From DASVTR01 sp033855775 (GTDB lineage Bacteria; Acidobacteriota; Blastocatellia; Pyrinomonadales; Pyrinomonadaceae): a DNA stretch of 64,000 nucleotides. The stretch covers positions 1 through 64,000 of the forward strand of contig JAWVFT010000052.1 of NCBI GenBank assembly GCA_033855775.1, read 5' to 3'. Below, piece by piece: positions 8,925 through 17,426 of the stretch. The notes under the pieces were generated by a model. It was not told the DNA's origin and did not search any database. It saw nothing but the letters and a program-made list of their open reading frames with translations. The translations under genes and the position numbers were made by a program. The stretch's first letter is position 1. Each line of letters begins with the position of its first letter.

Positions 8925-9371
8925 TTAGCTCTGCGGCTCAGGTTTGTAGTTCGGGCCGGCGGCTTCGAGGCCCGTCAATTCCGTCTTCCGTTTCTCTTCG
9001 GCGTAGGCTTGCTTGCCCGCTTCGATGGCGGCGGAGAGTTGCCCGCCTTTGCGCGAGAGCGTCTCGCGGGCCGCGTCCGCCACCTCGCCCGCCTTGTCCG
9101 TCGCGCCCGTGTAGATGCCGGCGGCGCGGTCTTTCGTCGCCTCGTAATAGTCGCCCGCGCGCGTGCCTAACTGCGCCGCCGTCTCGCGCGTCCGGTCAAT
9201 GCCTTTGCGCGTCACGTCGGCGATGTCGCCGCGCAACTCCTGCCCCGACTTGGGCGCAAACAGCAAAGCCAGCAGCGCGCCGATTCCGCCGCCGATGAGC
9301 AAATAAGCCAGTCGCGTCGGAACGTCGGAGCCGCCGCCGCTGCGTTCATCATCGTCAGTTATTCTCTGCAT
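8925..9371 (-). CDS. YtxH domain-containing protein
   Basis: 148 aa. A glycine-rich transmembrane segment (LAYLLIGGGIGALLALLFAP, about 21-40) runs directly into KSGQELRGDI, the YtxH hallmark. An amphipathic Ala/Lys-rich helix (about 50-130) follows, similar to Gram-positive general-stress YtxH proteins and to LEA-like helices. It probably forms an operon with the YoxC-like gene behind it. The role is unproven; the family is associated with stress responses. Confidence 0.85.
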   Translation of the reverse strand: MQRITDDDERSGGGSDVPTRLAYLLIGGGIGALLALLFAPKSGQELRGDIADVTRKGIDRTRETAAQLGTRAGDYYEATKDRAAGIYTGATDKAGEVADAARETLSRKGGQLSAAIEAGKQAYAEEKRKTELTGLEAAGPNYKPEPQS

Positions 9372-9483
9372 AAGGGGAAACCTTTCTCAGGCCCGCAGCC
9401 TCGCGGCCCGCGCCCAATCTTTTTCTCGATAAAGAGCCAACGCCTGACTATAACAAAGAGGCGCGAACTCGTGCAATAACAAC

Positions 9484-9701
9484 AGTGACGAGTGACGAGT
9501 GACAAGCAGCGAGCAAGCAGCAAAGCAGTGATGAGTGATGAGTGATGAGTGATGAGTGATGAGCGATGAACATTAACTGACGAGTGATGAATAAGGGGCA
9601 ACGCGCTTTTGCTTATCGCTTATCGCGCGTCCTTCATTACTCGTCGCTCATCGTTCATCGCTCGTCGCTAACTCATCACTTGTCACTCGTCACTTGTCAC
9701 T
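9484..9701. repeat. Paired heptamer arrays (AGTGATG / AGTGACG type)
   Basis: The left arm (9484-9593) contains AGTGATG repeated at 7-nt period (best at 9537-9568) plus AGTGACG units. The right arm (9632-9701) carries the reverse complements (CATCACT, GTCACTCGTC). The arms can pair into a long imperfect hairpin. The right arm supplies the last codons and stop of the sigma-54 activator gene. Confidence 0.85.
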
Positions 9702-11804
9702 GTGGTTGTACTGTTGGAGCTTGCGGTAGAGCGTTTTGCGTCCGATGCCGAGGGCGCGGGCGGCGCGGGTTTTGTCGCCGGAGGTGTAGTCGAGGGTGGC
9801 TTCGATGGCTTGCCGCTCAATCTCGTCGATGGATGAAGGAACGGCGATTTCAAGATGGAGCGCGCGGCCTTCTTCGGCGGCTTCGACGCGCTCGTGGCGC
9901 AGTCGCTCGCGCGCTTGTTGGGCGTGGCGGTTGACGGGTTCGGGCAAGTCGTCCAACTCGATTTGTCTGCCGGAAGCGATGATGATGGCGCGCTCGATGG
10001 CGTTCTCAAGCTCGCGCACGTTGCCCGGCCAATCGTAGCTCGTCAAGGCCGAGAGCGCTTCCTTCGAGATGCCGGAGATGAAGCGTCCGGTCTTCTGCTT
10101 GTAGTGTTCCAGAAAATGTATGACGAGCGGGTGAACGTCCTCCGGGCGCTCGCGCAAAGAGGGCAGGCGAATCGGGAAGACCGAGAGACGATAGAAGAGG
10201 TCGCGGCGAAACGTGCCTTGTTCGACGGCGCGTTCGAGGTCGATGTTAGAGGCCGCGATGATGCGCACGTCCGTCTTAATCACTTCGCTGCCGCCGACGC
10301 GCGTAAACTCGCCGCCTTCGAGCACGCGCAACAATCGCACTTGCGCAGACAAACTCATCTCGCCGATTTCATCAAGAAAGAGCGTGCCGCGGTCTGCTTC
10401 TTCAAAGCGACCACGACGGCGCGCGTGCGCGTCCGTGAAGGCTCCCTTCTCGTGGCCGAAGAGTTCCGACTCAAGCAGGTTTTCGGGAATCGCCCCGCAG
10501 TTGAGCTTGATGTAGGGCTGGTCTTCGCGGCCCGAGTTGTAGTGAATCAAGTTGGAGAGCAGTTCTTTGCCGGTGCCGCTTTCGCCCTGGATGAGCACGG
10601 AGGTCTGCGTGTCCGCGACGTTGAGGGCGAGTTCGATGGCGCGGCGAATGGCCGGGGCCTGGCCGATGATGCGCTCTTCGCCGTAGCGCTCGTGCAGCGC
10701 GCTCTTGAGGCGCATCACTTCCGCCGAAAGTTGGTCGCGTTCGAGGGCCGTGCCGATTTGGTCTGCGATGCCTTCAACGAGCGCGACTTCGTGGTCGGCA
10801 AAGCCTTCGCGCGCCGCGCTCCAAACCAAGCCGAGCAAGCCGAACGTCTGCTCGCCGATGCGGACAGGCTCGACCAGAGCCGCGCGCCCGCCGAGGATGC
10901 TGTTGAAGAGAAAGCGCAACGGACGCGGCAACTCCGTGTCGAGCAGCCGCAGCGTCTTGCCTCCGGTCAGCACTTCGACCATCGCCGGATATTCGGTGAT
11001 GTCCAGAGATTGCCCGTGCGTTTCAATCAGCCCGCGCACGGAATCCGTGGCGGCGTGCGGCGCGGCGTTGAAGGCGGCGAGGCTGATGCGGCTGCCCGAA
11101 GGGTCCAGCACGCCGAGCGCGCCGTAGTCCGCGCCGACGAGCGCGATGGCGCGTTCGAGCACGAGCGATGTCACTTCGCCAAAGTCGGAGCGCGCGTTGA
11201 TGGCGTTGGCGATTTCCAGCAGAGCGCGCGTCGTCTCTGCCTCGCGCTGCTTGTCCGTGTAGAGGCGCGTGTACTGGTAGCCGACCGCCAGATGACGCGC
11301 GATGGATTGCAGGAAAGAGACTTCATCATCGAGCCAGACGCGCGGCGTGCGCGTGTCGTGCAGCCCGACCAGGCCGAGCACGTCGCCGTTCAACACGACA
11401 GGCACGACAAGGAGCGAGCGCGTTCCCAGACTGGCCGCGAGCAGCCGCACTTTCTGGTCGAGTCCGGGCGCGGAAGTGTCGTTGAAGCGAATCGGCTGGC
11501 GGATGTCAACGCGCTCGGCCAGTTGTCGCAAGTCAATCGGGATGACCGTGCCTTCGCTCGAAGGAATGTCTTCCGAAGCGCGCCACTCGTGGCTGATGCG
11601 CATCTCGGAGGCGGACGCCAGTTGAATCACGTCGCAGCGGTCGGCGTTCATCATCCGTCCCAACTCTTTGACGACGGCCCGCAGGAACCGGTCGAGGTCA
11701 ATGCTCGCAGGCAGAACTTCCGCGAGGCGGTCGATAATCGCCTCGCGCGCTTCGTGCATCTTTATCTTGCGCTCCAGAGAGAGCGACTCTGCGGTGATAG
11801 GCAT
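9690..11804 (-). CDS. Sigma-54-dependent transcriptional activator with two GAF domains
   Basis: 704 aa. GAF 1 spans about 25-180 and GAF 2 about 190-355. The AAA+ sigma-54 interaction domain follows, with Walker A GESGTGKE (407-414), the sigma-54 contact loop as GAFTDA (454-459) and Walker B GTLFLDEIGE. A Fis-type HTH ends the protein (DKTRAARALGIGRKTLYRKL). It activates RNA polymerase-sigma54 at enhancer-dependent promoters after sensing a small molecule or redox signal through the GAFs. No receiver domain is present. GAFTDA is a known variant of GAFTGA. The C-terminal Ser-Asp-Lys-stop is encoded by an intergenic heptamer repeat, so the natural end may have been overwritten. Target genes unknown. 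Confidence 0.92.
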   Translation of the reverse strand: MPITAESLSLERKIKMHEAREAIIDRLAEVLPASIDLDRFLRAVVKELGRMMNADRCDVIQLASASEMRISHEWRASEDIPSSEGTVIPIDLRQLAERVDIRQPIRFNDTSAPGLDQKVRLLAASLGTRSLLVVPVVLNGDVLGLVGLHDTRTPRVWLDDEVSFLQSIARHLAVGYQYTRLYTDKQREAETTRALLEIANAINARSDFGEVTSLVLERAIALVGADYGALGVLDPSGSRISLAAFNAAPHAATDSVRGLIETHGQSLDITEYPAMVEVLTGGKTLRLLDTELPRPLRFLFNSILGGRAALVEPVRIGEQTFGLLGLVWSAAREGFADHEVALVEGIADQIGTALERDQLSAEVMRLKSALHERYGEERIIGQAPAIRRAIELALNVADTQTSVLIQGESGTGKELLSNLIHYNSGREDQPYIKLNCGAIPENLLESELFGHEKGAFTDAHARRRGRFEEADRGTLFLDEIGEMSLSAQVRLLRVLEGGEFTRVGGSEVIKTDVRIIAASNIDLERAVEQGTFRRDLFYRLSVFPIRLPSLRERPEDVHPLVIHFLEHYKQKTGRFISGISKEALSALTSYDWPGNVRELENAIERAIIIASGRQIELDDLPEPVNRHAQQARERLRHERVEAAEEGRALHLEIAVPSSIDEIERQAIEATLDYTSGDKTRAARALGIGRKTLYRKLQQYNHSDK

Positions 11805-12128
11805 CAGTAAGGACAGATGAGAGACGTTGATAAAACGCTCTCGCGCCGACAGCTAAACTCTAATCGTTCATCTCCATTTTAAGGTTGTGGATGATAACGA
11901 ACCGCGCGCAGAACTGCAACGCGCCTCGCCCCAAGCCGCGCCCCAGGCCCGGCATCTCGCGCGTTCTACGATTCCGTTTGTTTGACAGTTATGGAATATT
12001 TTCGCTAAATGAATCAGACTAACAAATAGTCTCCGGCGTCGTTGACTCAGGCGAGCAGCAGCAAGACAGAGACGCTACCAGGCACAAGTGGGTAAACAAG
12101 CATTCGTCCCGTTGAGGATTTCAAGGTC
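11805..12128. other. Divergent intergenic region
   Basis: 324 nt between the minus-strand activator and the plus-strand polysaccharide genes, and more AT-rich than its surroundings. A perfect -35 hexamer TTGACA at 11982-11987 has only a poor -10 (CTAAAT at 12005) at 17-nt spacing. A GG-N10-GC sigma-54 site was looked for and not found. Confidence 0.4.
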
Positions 12129-13004
12129 ATGAATGTTGACTACGCACGTCTCTTCGCTACTTCGTCGGCCTTAGTCGTCGCGCATCCCGGCCACGAAATA
12201 AGAGTCCACGGTTGGCTCGCCAGAGCGCGTCCCCTCGTCTTCATTTTGACGGACGGGTCTGGGCGTTCCAATCTCTCACGCCTCGATTCAACGACCGCGT
12301 ACCTGCGAGAAAGCGGCGTCCGGCGCGGCCCGCTCTACGGGCGTTTCTCGGACAGAGAAATTTATCGCTCGCTCCTCATCCATGATTTCGCTCTCTTCAT
12401 CAATCTGGTCAACGAGCTTGTCGAATCCTTCCGGCGCGAGCGTATCGCGTTGGTTGTCGGCGATGCCGCCGAAGGCTACAACTCGACACACGACCTCTGC
12501 CGCCTGCTCGTCAATGCGGCCATCGAGATGTCCAACAGGCAGGGAGCCGAAGCGAGCATCGTTAACTATGATTTCCCAGTGGTTGACCGGCCGGATTCCT
12601 GCCCGGAGCCGCTGCGCGACGCAGCCGTCCGCCTGCATCTGGACGAAGCGACGTTTGCCGCGAAACTGTCAGCCGCGCGCAGGCATTACCCGGAACTCGT
12701 CGCGGAAATGGAGACGGCTCTGAGCCGAACCGGAGCCTCGCCCCTGCGTCGCTACTTCGAAGCTCAGAGCGAGCCGCAGCAAGCTGCCGCCGCCGGGACG
12801 TGCCTCAATATGTTTCGCGTCGAAGTCCTGCGTCCGGCGGGCGGCCACGAACAGTTCGACGCGTTCGTCCGGCGCAAGCCTTTCTATGAATCGCAGGGCG
12901 AGCGACAGGTCGCGGCGGGCCACTACGCGGAGACGATTCGTTATCGAGAGCATCTTGCTCCGCTCGCGGACGCGCTCAAAGAGCACGTCGAAAGGAACGC
13001 TTAA
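12129..13004 (+). CDS. PIG-L/LmbE-like deacetylase
   Basis: 291 aa, no signal peptide. The N-terminal VVAHPGHE motif (about 16-24) resembles the zinc-binding AHPDDE of PIG-L/LmbE N-deacetylases. A TDGSG strand and GYNSTHD (about 119-125) resemble the second zinc motif. The first motif is altered (Gly-His for Asp-Asp), so activity should not be assumed. Family members deacetylate GlcNAc-type sugars. It is followed at 8 nt by a glycosyltransferase and then a flippase, which suggests work on a surface polysaccharide precursor in the cytoplasm. The C-terminal 100 residues are not recognised. Confidence 0.65.
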   Translation: MNVDYARLFATSSALVVAHPGHEIRVHGWLARARPLVFILTDGSGRSNLSRLDSTTAYLRESGVRRGPLYGRFSDREIYRSLLIHDFALFINLVNELVESFRRERIALVVGDAAEGYNSTHDLCRLLVNAAIEMSNRQGAEASIVNYDFPVVDRPDSCPEPLRDAAVRLHLDEATFAAKLSAARRHYPELVAEMETALSRTGASPLRRYFEAQSEPQQAAAAGTCLNMFRVEVLRPAGGHEQFDAFVRRKPFYESQGERQVAAGHYAETIRYREHLAPLADALKEHVERNA

Positions 13005-13012
13005 AGAGAGCC

Positions 13013-14146
13013 GTGCGGATTCTGCTGACCAATCACCGGCTGGCCTCGCGCGCGGGTTCCGAACTCTACATACGCGACCTCGCCGTCAGTCTCCTGCGAC
13101 GCGGGCATACGCCCATCGTCTACAGCACGCAGCACGGCGAAGTCGCGCGTGAACTGCGCGCGGCGACCGTTCCCGTCGTCGAACATCTGGACGCGCTCGC
13201 CTCGCCGCCCGATTTAATTCACGGGCAACATCACGTCGAAACGATGACGGCCTTGCTCCATTTCCCCAACACGCCCGCCGTCTTCTTCTGTCATGGCTGG
13301 CTACCATGGGAAGAAACGCCGCCGCGCTTTCCGCGCATCCTGCGTTACGTCGCCGTTGACGACACCTGCCGCGACCGTCTCGTCCATGAGCACGCGATTG
13401 CCGAAGAGCGCGTGCGCGTCATTCTTAATTTCGTTGACCTGGAAAAATTCCTGCCGCGCCCGCCGCTGCCCTTGCGACCGCGACGCGCCCTCATCTTCAG
13501 CAACTATGCCAGCGAGCAGAACTACGCCGTGACGGTGCGCGAAGCGTGCGCGCGCGCAGGGATTGCGCTCGATGTCGTCGGACTCAAGGCAGGCACGGCT
13601 TCGAGCCAGCCGGAGAAGACTCTGGGCCAGTACGACCTCGTGTTCGCTAAAGCGCGTTGCGCGCTGGAAGCTCTCGCGGTCGGCGCGGCGGTCGTGCTCT
13701 GCGACGAAGCGGGCGCGGGGCCGATGGTGACGACCCTTGAGCTTGAACGCCTGCGTCGCTTCAACTTCGGCATCCGCGCTCTTCAGGGAAGCCTTGAGGC
13801 GAGCGCGCTGGAACGTGAAATCGCGCGCTACGATGCGACGGATGCGGCGGAAGTTTCGAGACGCATCCGCGCCGCCGCCGGGCGCGAAGCGGCAGTTGAC
13901 GAAATCCTGGCTCTCTACGAAGAAGTCCTCGCCGAGCACGCCGCTCTGAAGACGACTGACACGGCTGCGGAAGGCCGTGCCGCCGCCGCATACCTGCGCT
14001 GGCTTTCGGCGGACACGCGCCGCAGGACTGAAGCCCTCGGCAACTCGACCGTCTTTCGCCTGCGCAATCGTCTCCTGCGCGTTCCCTTGCTCGGAAGATT
14101 GACACGCGCCTTGGCGCGCAAAGCCGCCGGCACAAAGGCGCCGTGA
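13013..14146 (+). CDS. Glycosyltransferase, GT4/GT-B-like
   Basis: 377 aa, GTG start 8 nt after the preceding gene. The N-terminus RILLTNHRLASRAGSELYI is the glycine-containing acceptor-domain opening of GT-B enzymes. The C-terminal half has the donor-site region FAKARCALEALAVGAAVVLCDEAG with a glutamate in the place of the EX7E motif. The last 60 residues are basic and may associate with the membrane. It probably adds a sugar to a lipid-linked oligosaccharide. Donor and acceptor are unknown. Co-transcribed with the PIG-L-like and flippase genes. Confidence 0.8.
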   Translation: MRILLTNHRLASRAGSELYIRDLAVSLLRRGHTPIVYSTQHGEVARELRAATVPVVEHLDALASPPDLIHGQHHVETMTALLHFPNTPAVFFCHGWLPWEETPPRFPRILRYVAVDDTCRDRLVHEHAIAEERVRVILNFVDLEKFLPRPPLPLRPRRALIFSNYASEQNYAVTVREACARAGIALDVVGLKAGTASSQPEKTLGQYDLVFAKARCALEALAVGAAVVLCDEAGAGPMVTTLELERLRRFNFGIRALQGSLEASALEREIARYDATDAAEVSRRIRAAAGREAAVDEILALYEEVLAEHAALKTTDTAAEGRAAAAYLRWLSADTRRRTEALGNSTVFRLRNRLLRVPLLGRLTRALARKAAGTKAP

Positions 14147-14197
14147 ACGAACGCGACCGGGCCGGAAAAGTTCTGCTATGCGCGCCGGAAAAAGTCT

Positions 14198-15685
14198 TTG
14201 ATAGAAGAGTCTTTAACAAACAGAGTGCGCGCCGGTGTCGGTTGGAATGCGGCCTCCGTCATCTTGAGCTACACGCTCGCTCTTGCGCGTTCAATCATCA
14301 TCGCGCGGCTGTTGGCTCCCGGCGACTTCGGCCTCTACGGGATGGCCGCAACGCTCGTCGGCGCGCTCGCGGCCTTGACCAACATGGGGCTCGACGCCGC
14401 TCTGATTGCCCGTCAATTTTCTAACGACGAAGAACTCGTCGCTCAACTCGACACGGTTTGGACATGTGAACTCGTCAGAAGATTCGTGTTGACGTTGCTG
14501 CTGCTGGCCCTCGTCCTTCCGGCGGCAAAGTTTTACGGCGACGCGCGGCTCCTGCTCATCCTGCCGCTCGTCAGCCTGACGCCGCTCGTTCAAGGCTTCC
14601 AGAACATCGGGCTGATTATCCTGCACAAGCGCGTCAGCTTTCGCCGCATCGTTTGGTTCGAGCAAACGTCGAGCCTCGTCAGCGCCTTCATCGCGCTGGC
14701 TCTCGCCGTCTGGACGCGCAATGTCTGGGCGTTGGTCCTGGGCCAACTGCTCGCCACGCTCACCGGCGTCCTGCTCTCTTATCTCTTTCATCCATACCGT
14801 CCACGGCTCGCCTTCGACGCAAAGGTTTTCCGCCAGACCTTCAACTTCGGCAAGCACATGCTCTTGATTAGCGTCATGGCTTACATCACCACGACGGCTG
14901 ACAACGTGCTGCTCGGCAAGTGGTTCGGCGCGGCGCTGCTCGGCGTCTATGTCCTTGCATACAATCTCGCCAGCCTACCCGTCAGCATCATCGGCAGCGT
15001 CATCGGCAACGTCGTCTTTCCAGCTTACGCGGAACTCAAAGCGCAAGACGGCGAAAGATTGGAAGCGGCCTTCGAGCGTGTGTTGATGATGAGCGCCGCG
15101 CTGTTGACGATTGCCGCAGTCCCGCTGCTGCTGCTGGCAGACGAAATTGTCATGCTGCTCTACGGCGCGAAATGGATTGAGGCCGCGCCCTTGCTGCGCG
15201 TCCTCGCCTTAATCGGTTTCTGGCGCGGGCTGTTGCAGGTTATCGCCCCGCTGATTATCAGCGTCTCGGGGCCAAGGCCGGAAGCCACTGCGAAGTCAAT
15301 CGAAGCCCTCGGGTTTTTGTTGCTGCTGTATCCTTTGACGAAAAATTACGGCGCGCTCGGAGCGGCATGGGCGGGCGTTATCATCTACTTCCTGACCATC
15401 ATGATTCGTCGCCGGTTAATCAGGACGTTCGCGCCACGTGCGGCGAAGCGGATGATAACGATTATCGCCAGCGCTCTTTGCGCCGGACTCTGCGGAGTCG
15501 TTTGCGGCGCGCTCGTTTTGATGCTGGCCGAAACGCTGCTCTTGCGCTTGCTCTTTGGCGGAGCCGTCTCGATTGCCGCCACGATGTTTGTGCTCGTCTT
15601 GATGCTGCCGGGCCTGCGCCGTGAAGCAAGCACAATCCTGGCTTGGCGATTCTCTTTGTCGTCGGCGAAGAAGAGAATGCTGTAG
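14198..15685 (+). CDS. Polysaccharide flippase, Wzx/MATE-like (MOP superfamily)
   Basis: 495 aa with about 12-14 hydrophobic helices. The N-terminal pattern VGWNAASVILSYTLALARSII...LLAPGDFGLYGMAATLV is typical of lipopolysaccharide/O-antigen flippases. It would move an undecaprenyl-linked glycan across the inner membrane. The TTG at 14198 is the first start in the frame; GTG at 14225 is an alternative, and no clear ribosome-binding site decides. Together with the two preceding genes it forms a short polysaccharide operon without a polymerase or initiating transferase, so the pathway must be completed elsewhere. Confidence 0.85.
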   Translation: MIEESLTNRVRAGVGWNAASVILSYTLALARSIIIARLLAPGDFGLYGMAATLVGALAALTNMGLDAALIARQFSNDEELVAQLDTVWTCELVRRFVLTLLLLALVLPAAKFYGDARLLLILPLVSLTPLVQGFQNIGLIILHKRVSFRRIVWFEQTSSLVSAFIALALAVWTRNVWALVLGQLLATLTGVLLSYLFHPYRPRLAFDAKVFRQTFNFGKHMLLISVMAYITTTADNVLLGKWFGAALLGVYVLAYNLASLPVSIIGSVIGNVVFPAYAELKAQDGERLEAAFERVLMMSAALLTIAAVPLLLLADEIVMLLYGAKWIEAAPLLRVLALIGFWRGLLQVIAPLIISVSGPRPEATAKSIEALGFLLLLYPLTKNYGALGAAWAGVIIYFLTIMIRRRLIRTFAPRAAKRMITIIASALCAGLCGVVCGALVLMLAETLLLRLLFGGAVSIAATMFVLVLMLPGLRREASTILAWRFSLSSAKKRML

Positions 15686-15747
15686 CCGACTGCTTCATAA
15701 GCCGGCGCGAGATGATTGAGCGCGAGGCGGGCGCATAAAAAAGCGGG

Positions 15748-15808
15748 TGTATAAAAAAGAGAGCCGCGCGCTTTCGGTCTATCGCAGACTCAAAAGGCGC
15801 GCGGCTTC
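15748..15808 (-). terminator. Terminator between convergent genes
   Basis: Ten-base perfect GC stem (15762-15771 with 15797-15806). On the minus strand it is followed by CTCTTTTTTATA, a good U-tract, so it terminates the transglycosylase gene. It may also act on the plus-strand flippase transcript. Confidence 0.75.
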
Positions 15809-15855
15809 AGGGAGGGAACGGTTCAGGGATGCTGTCTGAACTCTGGAACGACGTG

Positions 15856-16509
15856 CTACTGAAGTTGAGCAATCTCTTGCGTCAGGTGAAACTCGACGCG
15901 CGCCTGCTCAGGCGAGAGCAAAGGATGATGAAGCTTGCCGTAACGGCCCGTGATGATGCGAACGTAGTTCTGCGTCTCGTTGTAGGGCGGCACGCCGTTG
16001 TATTTATCAACCGCGCCTTCGCCTGCGTTGTAACCGGCTAGGGCCAGCGAGATGTCGCCGTCGAATCTTTCGAGCAGCCAGCGCAGGTAGCGCGTTCCGG
16101 CGTTGACGTTGGCTTCCGAATCGAACACGTCGCTGCAACCGAAGCGGCGAGCCGTCGCCGGAATCATCTGCATCAAGCCCTGCGCGCCCGCGCCCGACTT
16201 GGCCCGAACTTTATACTTCGACTCTTGCCAGATAACGGCGTGAATGAAACGCGGGTCAACTCCGTACTGCTCGCCTGCGCGAAGGATAATCAAATCAAGA
16301 TTGCGGTCGCCGGACGTAGGAATGTCGGCAGGAATATAATCTTCGTCGGTCGTATGATTAAGATTGACTTGCGGCTGCGCCTGCGCGGCTGGCGCGAACG
16401 CTTGATTGAAGAAGAAGCCGGTTAAGTTAGTGAATAGAAAGAGCGCCATGACGGCGAAGGGCGCGAATTTAAAAGAGCGAAAGTGGGGAACAAATCGGGT
16501 CACATTCAT
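15856..16509 (-). CDS. Lytic transglycosylase, SLT domain
   Basis: 217 aa. An N-terminal hydrophobic segment (about 16-33) acts as signal or anchor. The SLT fold spans about 65-200: catalytic Glu in IWQESKYK, GAQGLMQMIPATA, LALAGYNAGEGAVDKY and NYVRIITGRYG. The enzyme cleaves the MurNAc-GlcNAc bond of peptidoglycan with anhydro-MurNAc formation in the periplasm. Family 1-type short form without TPR or LysM. Not linked to obvious secretion genes, so a general wall-turnover role is most likely. Confidence 0.92.
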   Translation of the reverse strand: MNVTRFVPHFRSFKFAPFAVMALFLFTNLTGFFFNQAFAPAAQAQPQVNLNHTTDEDYIPADIPTSGDRNLDLIILRAGEQYGVDPRFIHAVIWQESKYKVRAKSGAGAQGLMQMIPATARRFGCSDVFDSEANVNAGTRYLRWLLERFDGDISLALAGYNAGEGAVDKYNGVPPYNETQNYVRIITGRYGKLHHPLLSPEQARVEFHLTQEIAQLQ

Positions 16510-16992
16510 TAATCCGTTTCTCCATGTGAGCGACGACCCATTACTGAAAAGGCCATCAGAGCTGCATGTGCTATGCAGTTGTTTGGGGGCTGCGCATGGC
16601 GGATTCGATTTACAAAGAACAGTTCATCGAAACCAGTTATTCAGATGGACAAAGCCTTCCAACCGTTGCTTTCAACGGACGAAAAAGATGCGATTAAGTC
16701 CTTTTTCTGTATGTATTTAATTCGACCGACCGTAAGCCTCTAAGCGACGCGGTTTGCCGCCTCATTCGTTCATCTTGAAGGCTGTTTTCTCGCCTCTTGA
16801 GCCTGCCGCGTGTATCGTATGAGTCCGAAAATCTTCGAAAAAAGAAAATAAATTTTTAGTGTTTCGAGAAGCGACACCAACCGTTTGAGAAAACGCGCAT
16901 CATATGTACGTCACGGTTGCAGTCAATCTGCCAGCTTCATATAATCAGCTTCATCTGAATAGATAAAACAGGCGCAGGAGATAAAAGTTTAA
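16510..16992. other. AT-rich intergenic region with promoter for the FmdB-type gene
   Basis: 483 nt between divergent genes, AT-rich, especially near 16840-16860. A promoter is visible: TTGCAG at 16917-16922, 17-nt spacer, perfect TATAAT at 16940-16945, followed by an AGGAGA ribosome-binding site (16976-16981) before ATG 16993. I see no gene in the remainder. Confidence 0.65.
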
Positions 16993-17352
16993 ATGCCGAT
17001 TTATGAGTATGAATGTCAGAAGTGCAAGGCTCACATCGAAATCTTGCAGAAGATGTCGGACAAGCCGCTCGCCAAGTGTCGCAAGTGCGGCGGGCGTCTG
17101 GAAAAGCAATGGTCGCAATCCGGCTTTCAGTTTAAAGGCTCCGGCTGGTACGTGACTGACTACGCGAGCAAGAAGACGGGCGGCAAGGAAGAGAAGGCGA
17201 GCGCCGACGCGGAAGCGAAGGCCACCGACAAGTCGGACGCTAAGGAAACTGCCGCCGCTAAAGAGACGACCGCGACAGCTAAAGAGTCAGCCGCGACTAA
17301 AAAAGCGGGCGGGAAAAAGAACGCTTCGAGCAATCCGACGAGCCGCGATTGA
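16993..17352 (+). CDS. FmdB-family zinc ribbon protein
   Basis: 119 aa. Residues 1-45 are the canonical FmdB zinc ribbon: MPIYEYECQKC with a second CRKCGG pair (CX2C...CX2C) and the FQFKGSGWYVTDY block. Residues 60-119 are a low-complexity Lys/Ala/Glu/Thr tail (many KET and KES repeats), likely disordered. FmdB proteins are proposed regulators or ribosome-associated factors; the molecular role is not established. A strong promoter and ribosome-binding site precede it. Confidence 0.9.
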   Translation: MPIYEYECQKCKAHIEILQKMSDKPLAKCRKCGGRLEKQWSQSGFQFKGSGWYVTDYASKKTGGKEEKASADAEAKATDKSDAKETAAAKETTATAKESAATKKAGGKKNASSNPTSRD

Positions 17353-17426
17353 GACGCGCTTGAGTTGTCTTGGCTTATCGAAGTCGCCTTTAGTCTATCG
17401 AACTCATCCTTCATAGTTGAAGTCTT

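Noticed and set aside
9530..9570. Regular repeats considered as a CRISPR array
   Set aside because: The repeats are contiguous 7-nt units without unique spacers, and no cas genes are near.
9855..11810. 651-codon open frame opposite the sigma-54 activator
   Set aside because: It mirrors a well-supported gene. GC-rich third positions keep the antisense frame open, and the translation is Arg/Asp/Val-rich without any family motif.
11985..12010. Possible sigma-54 promoter upstream of the PIG-L-like gene
   Set aside because: The GG and GC elements are 9 nt apart, not 10, and the flanking bases do not fit.
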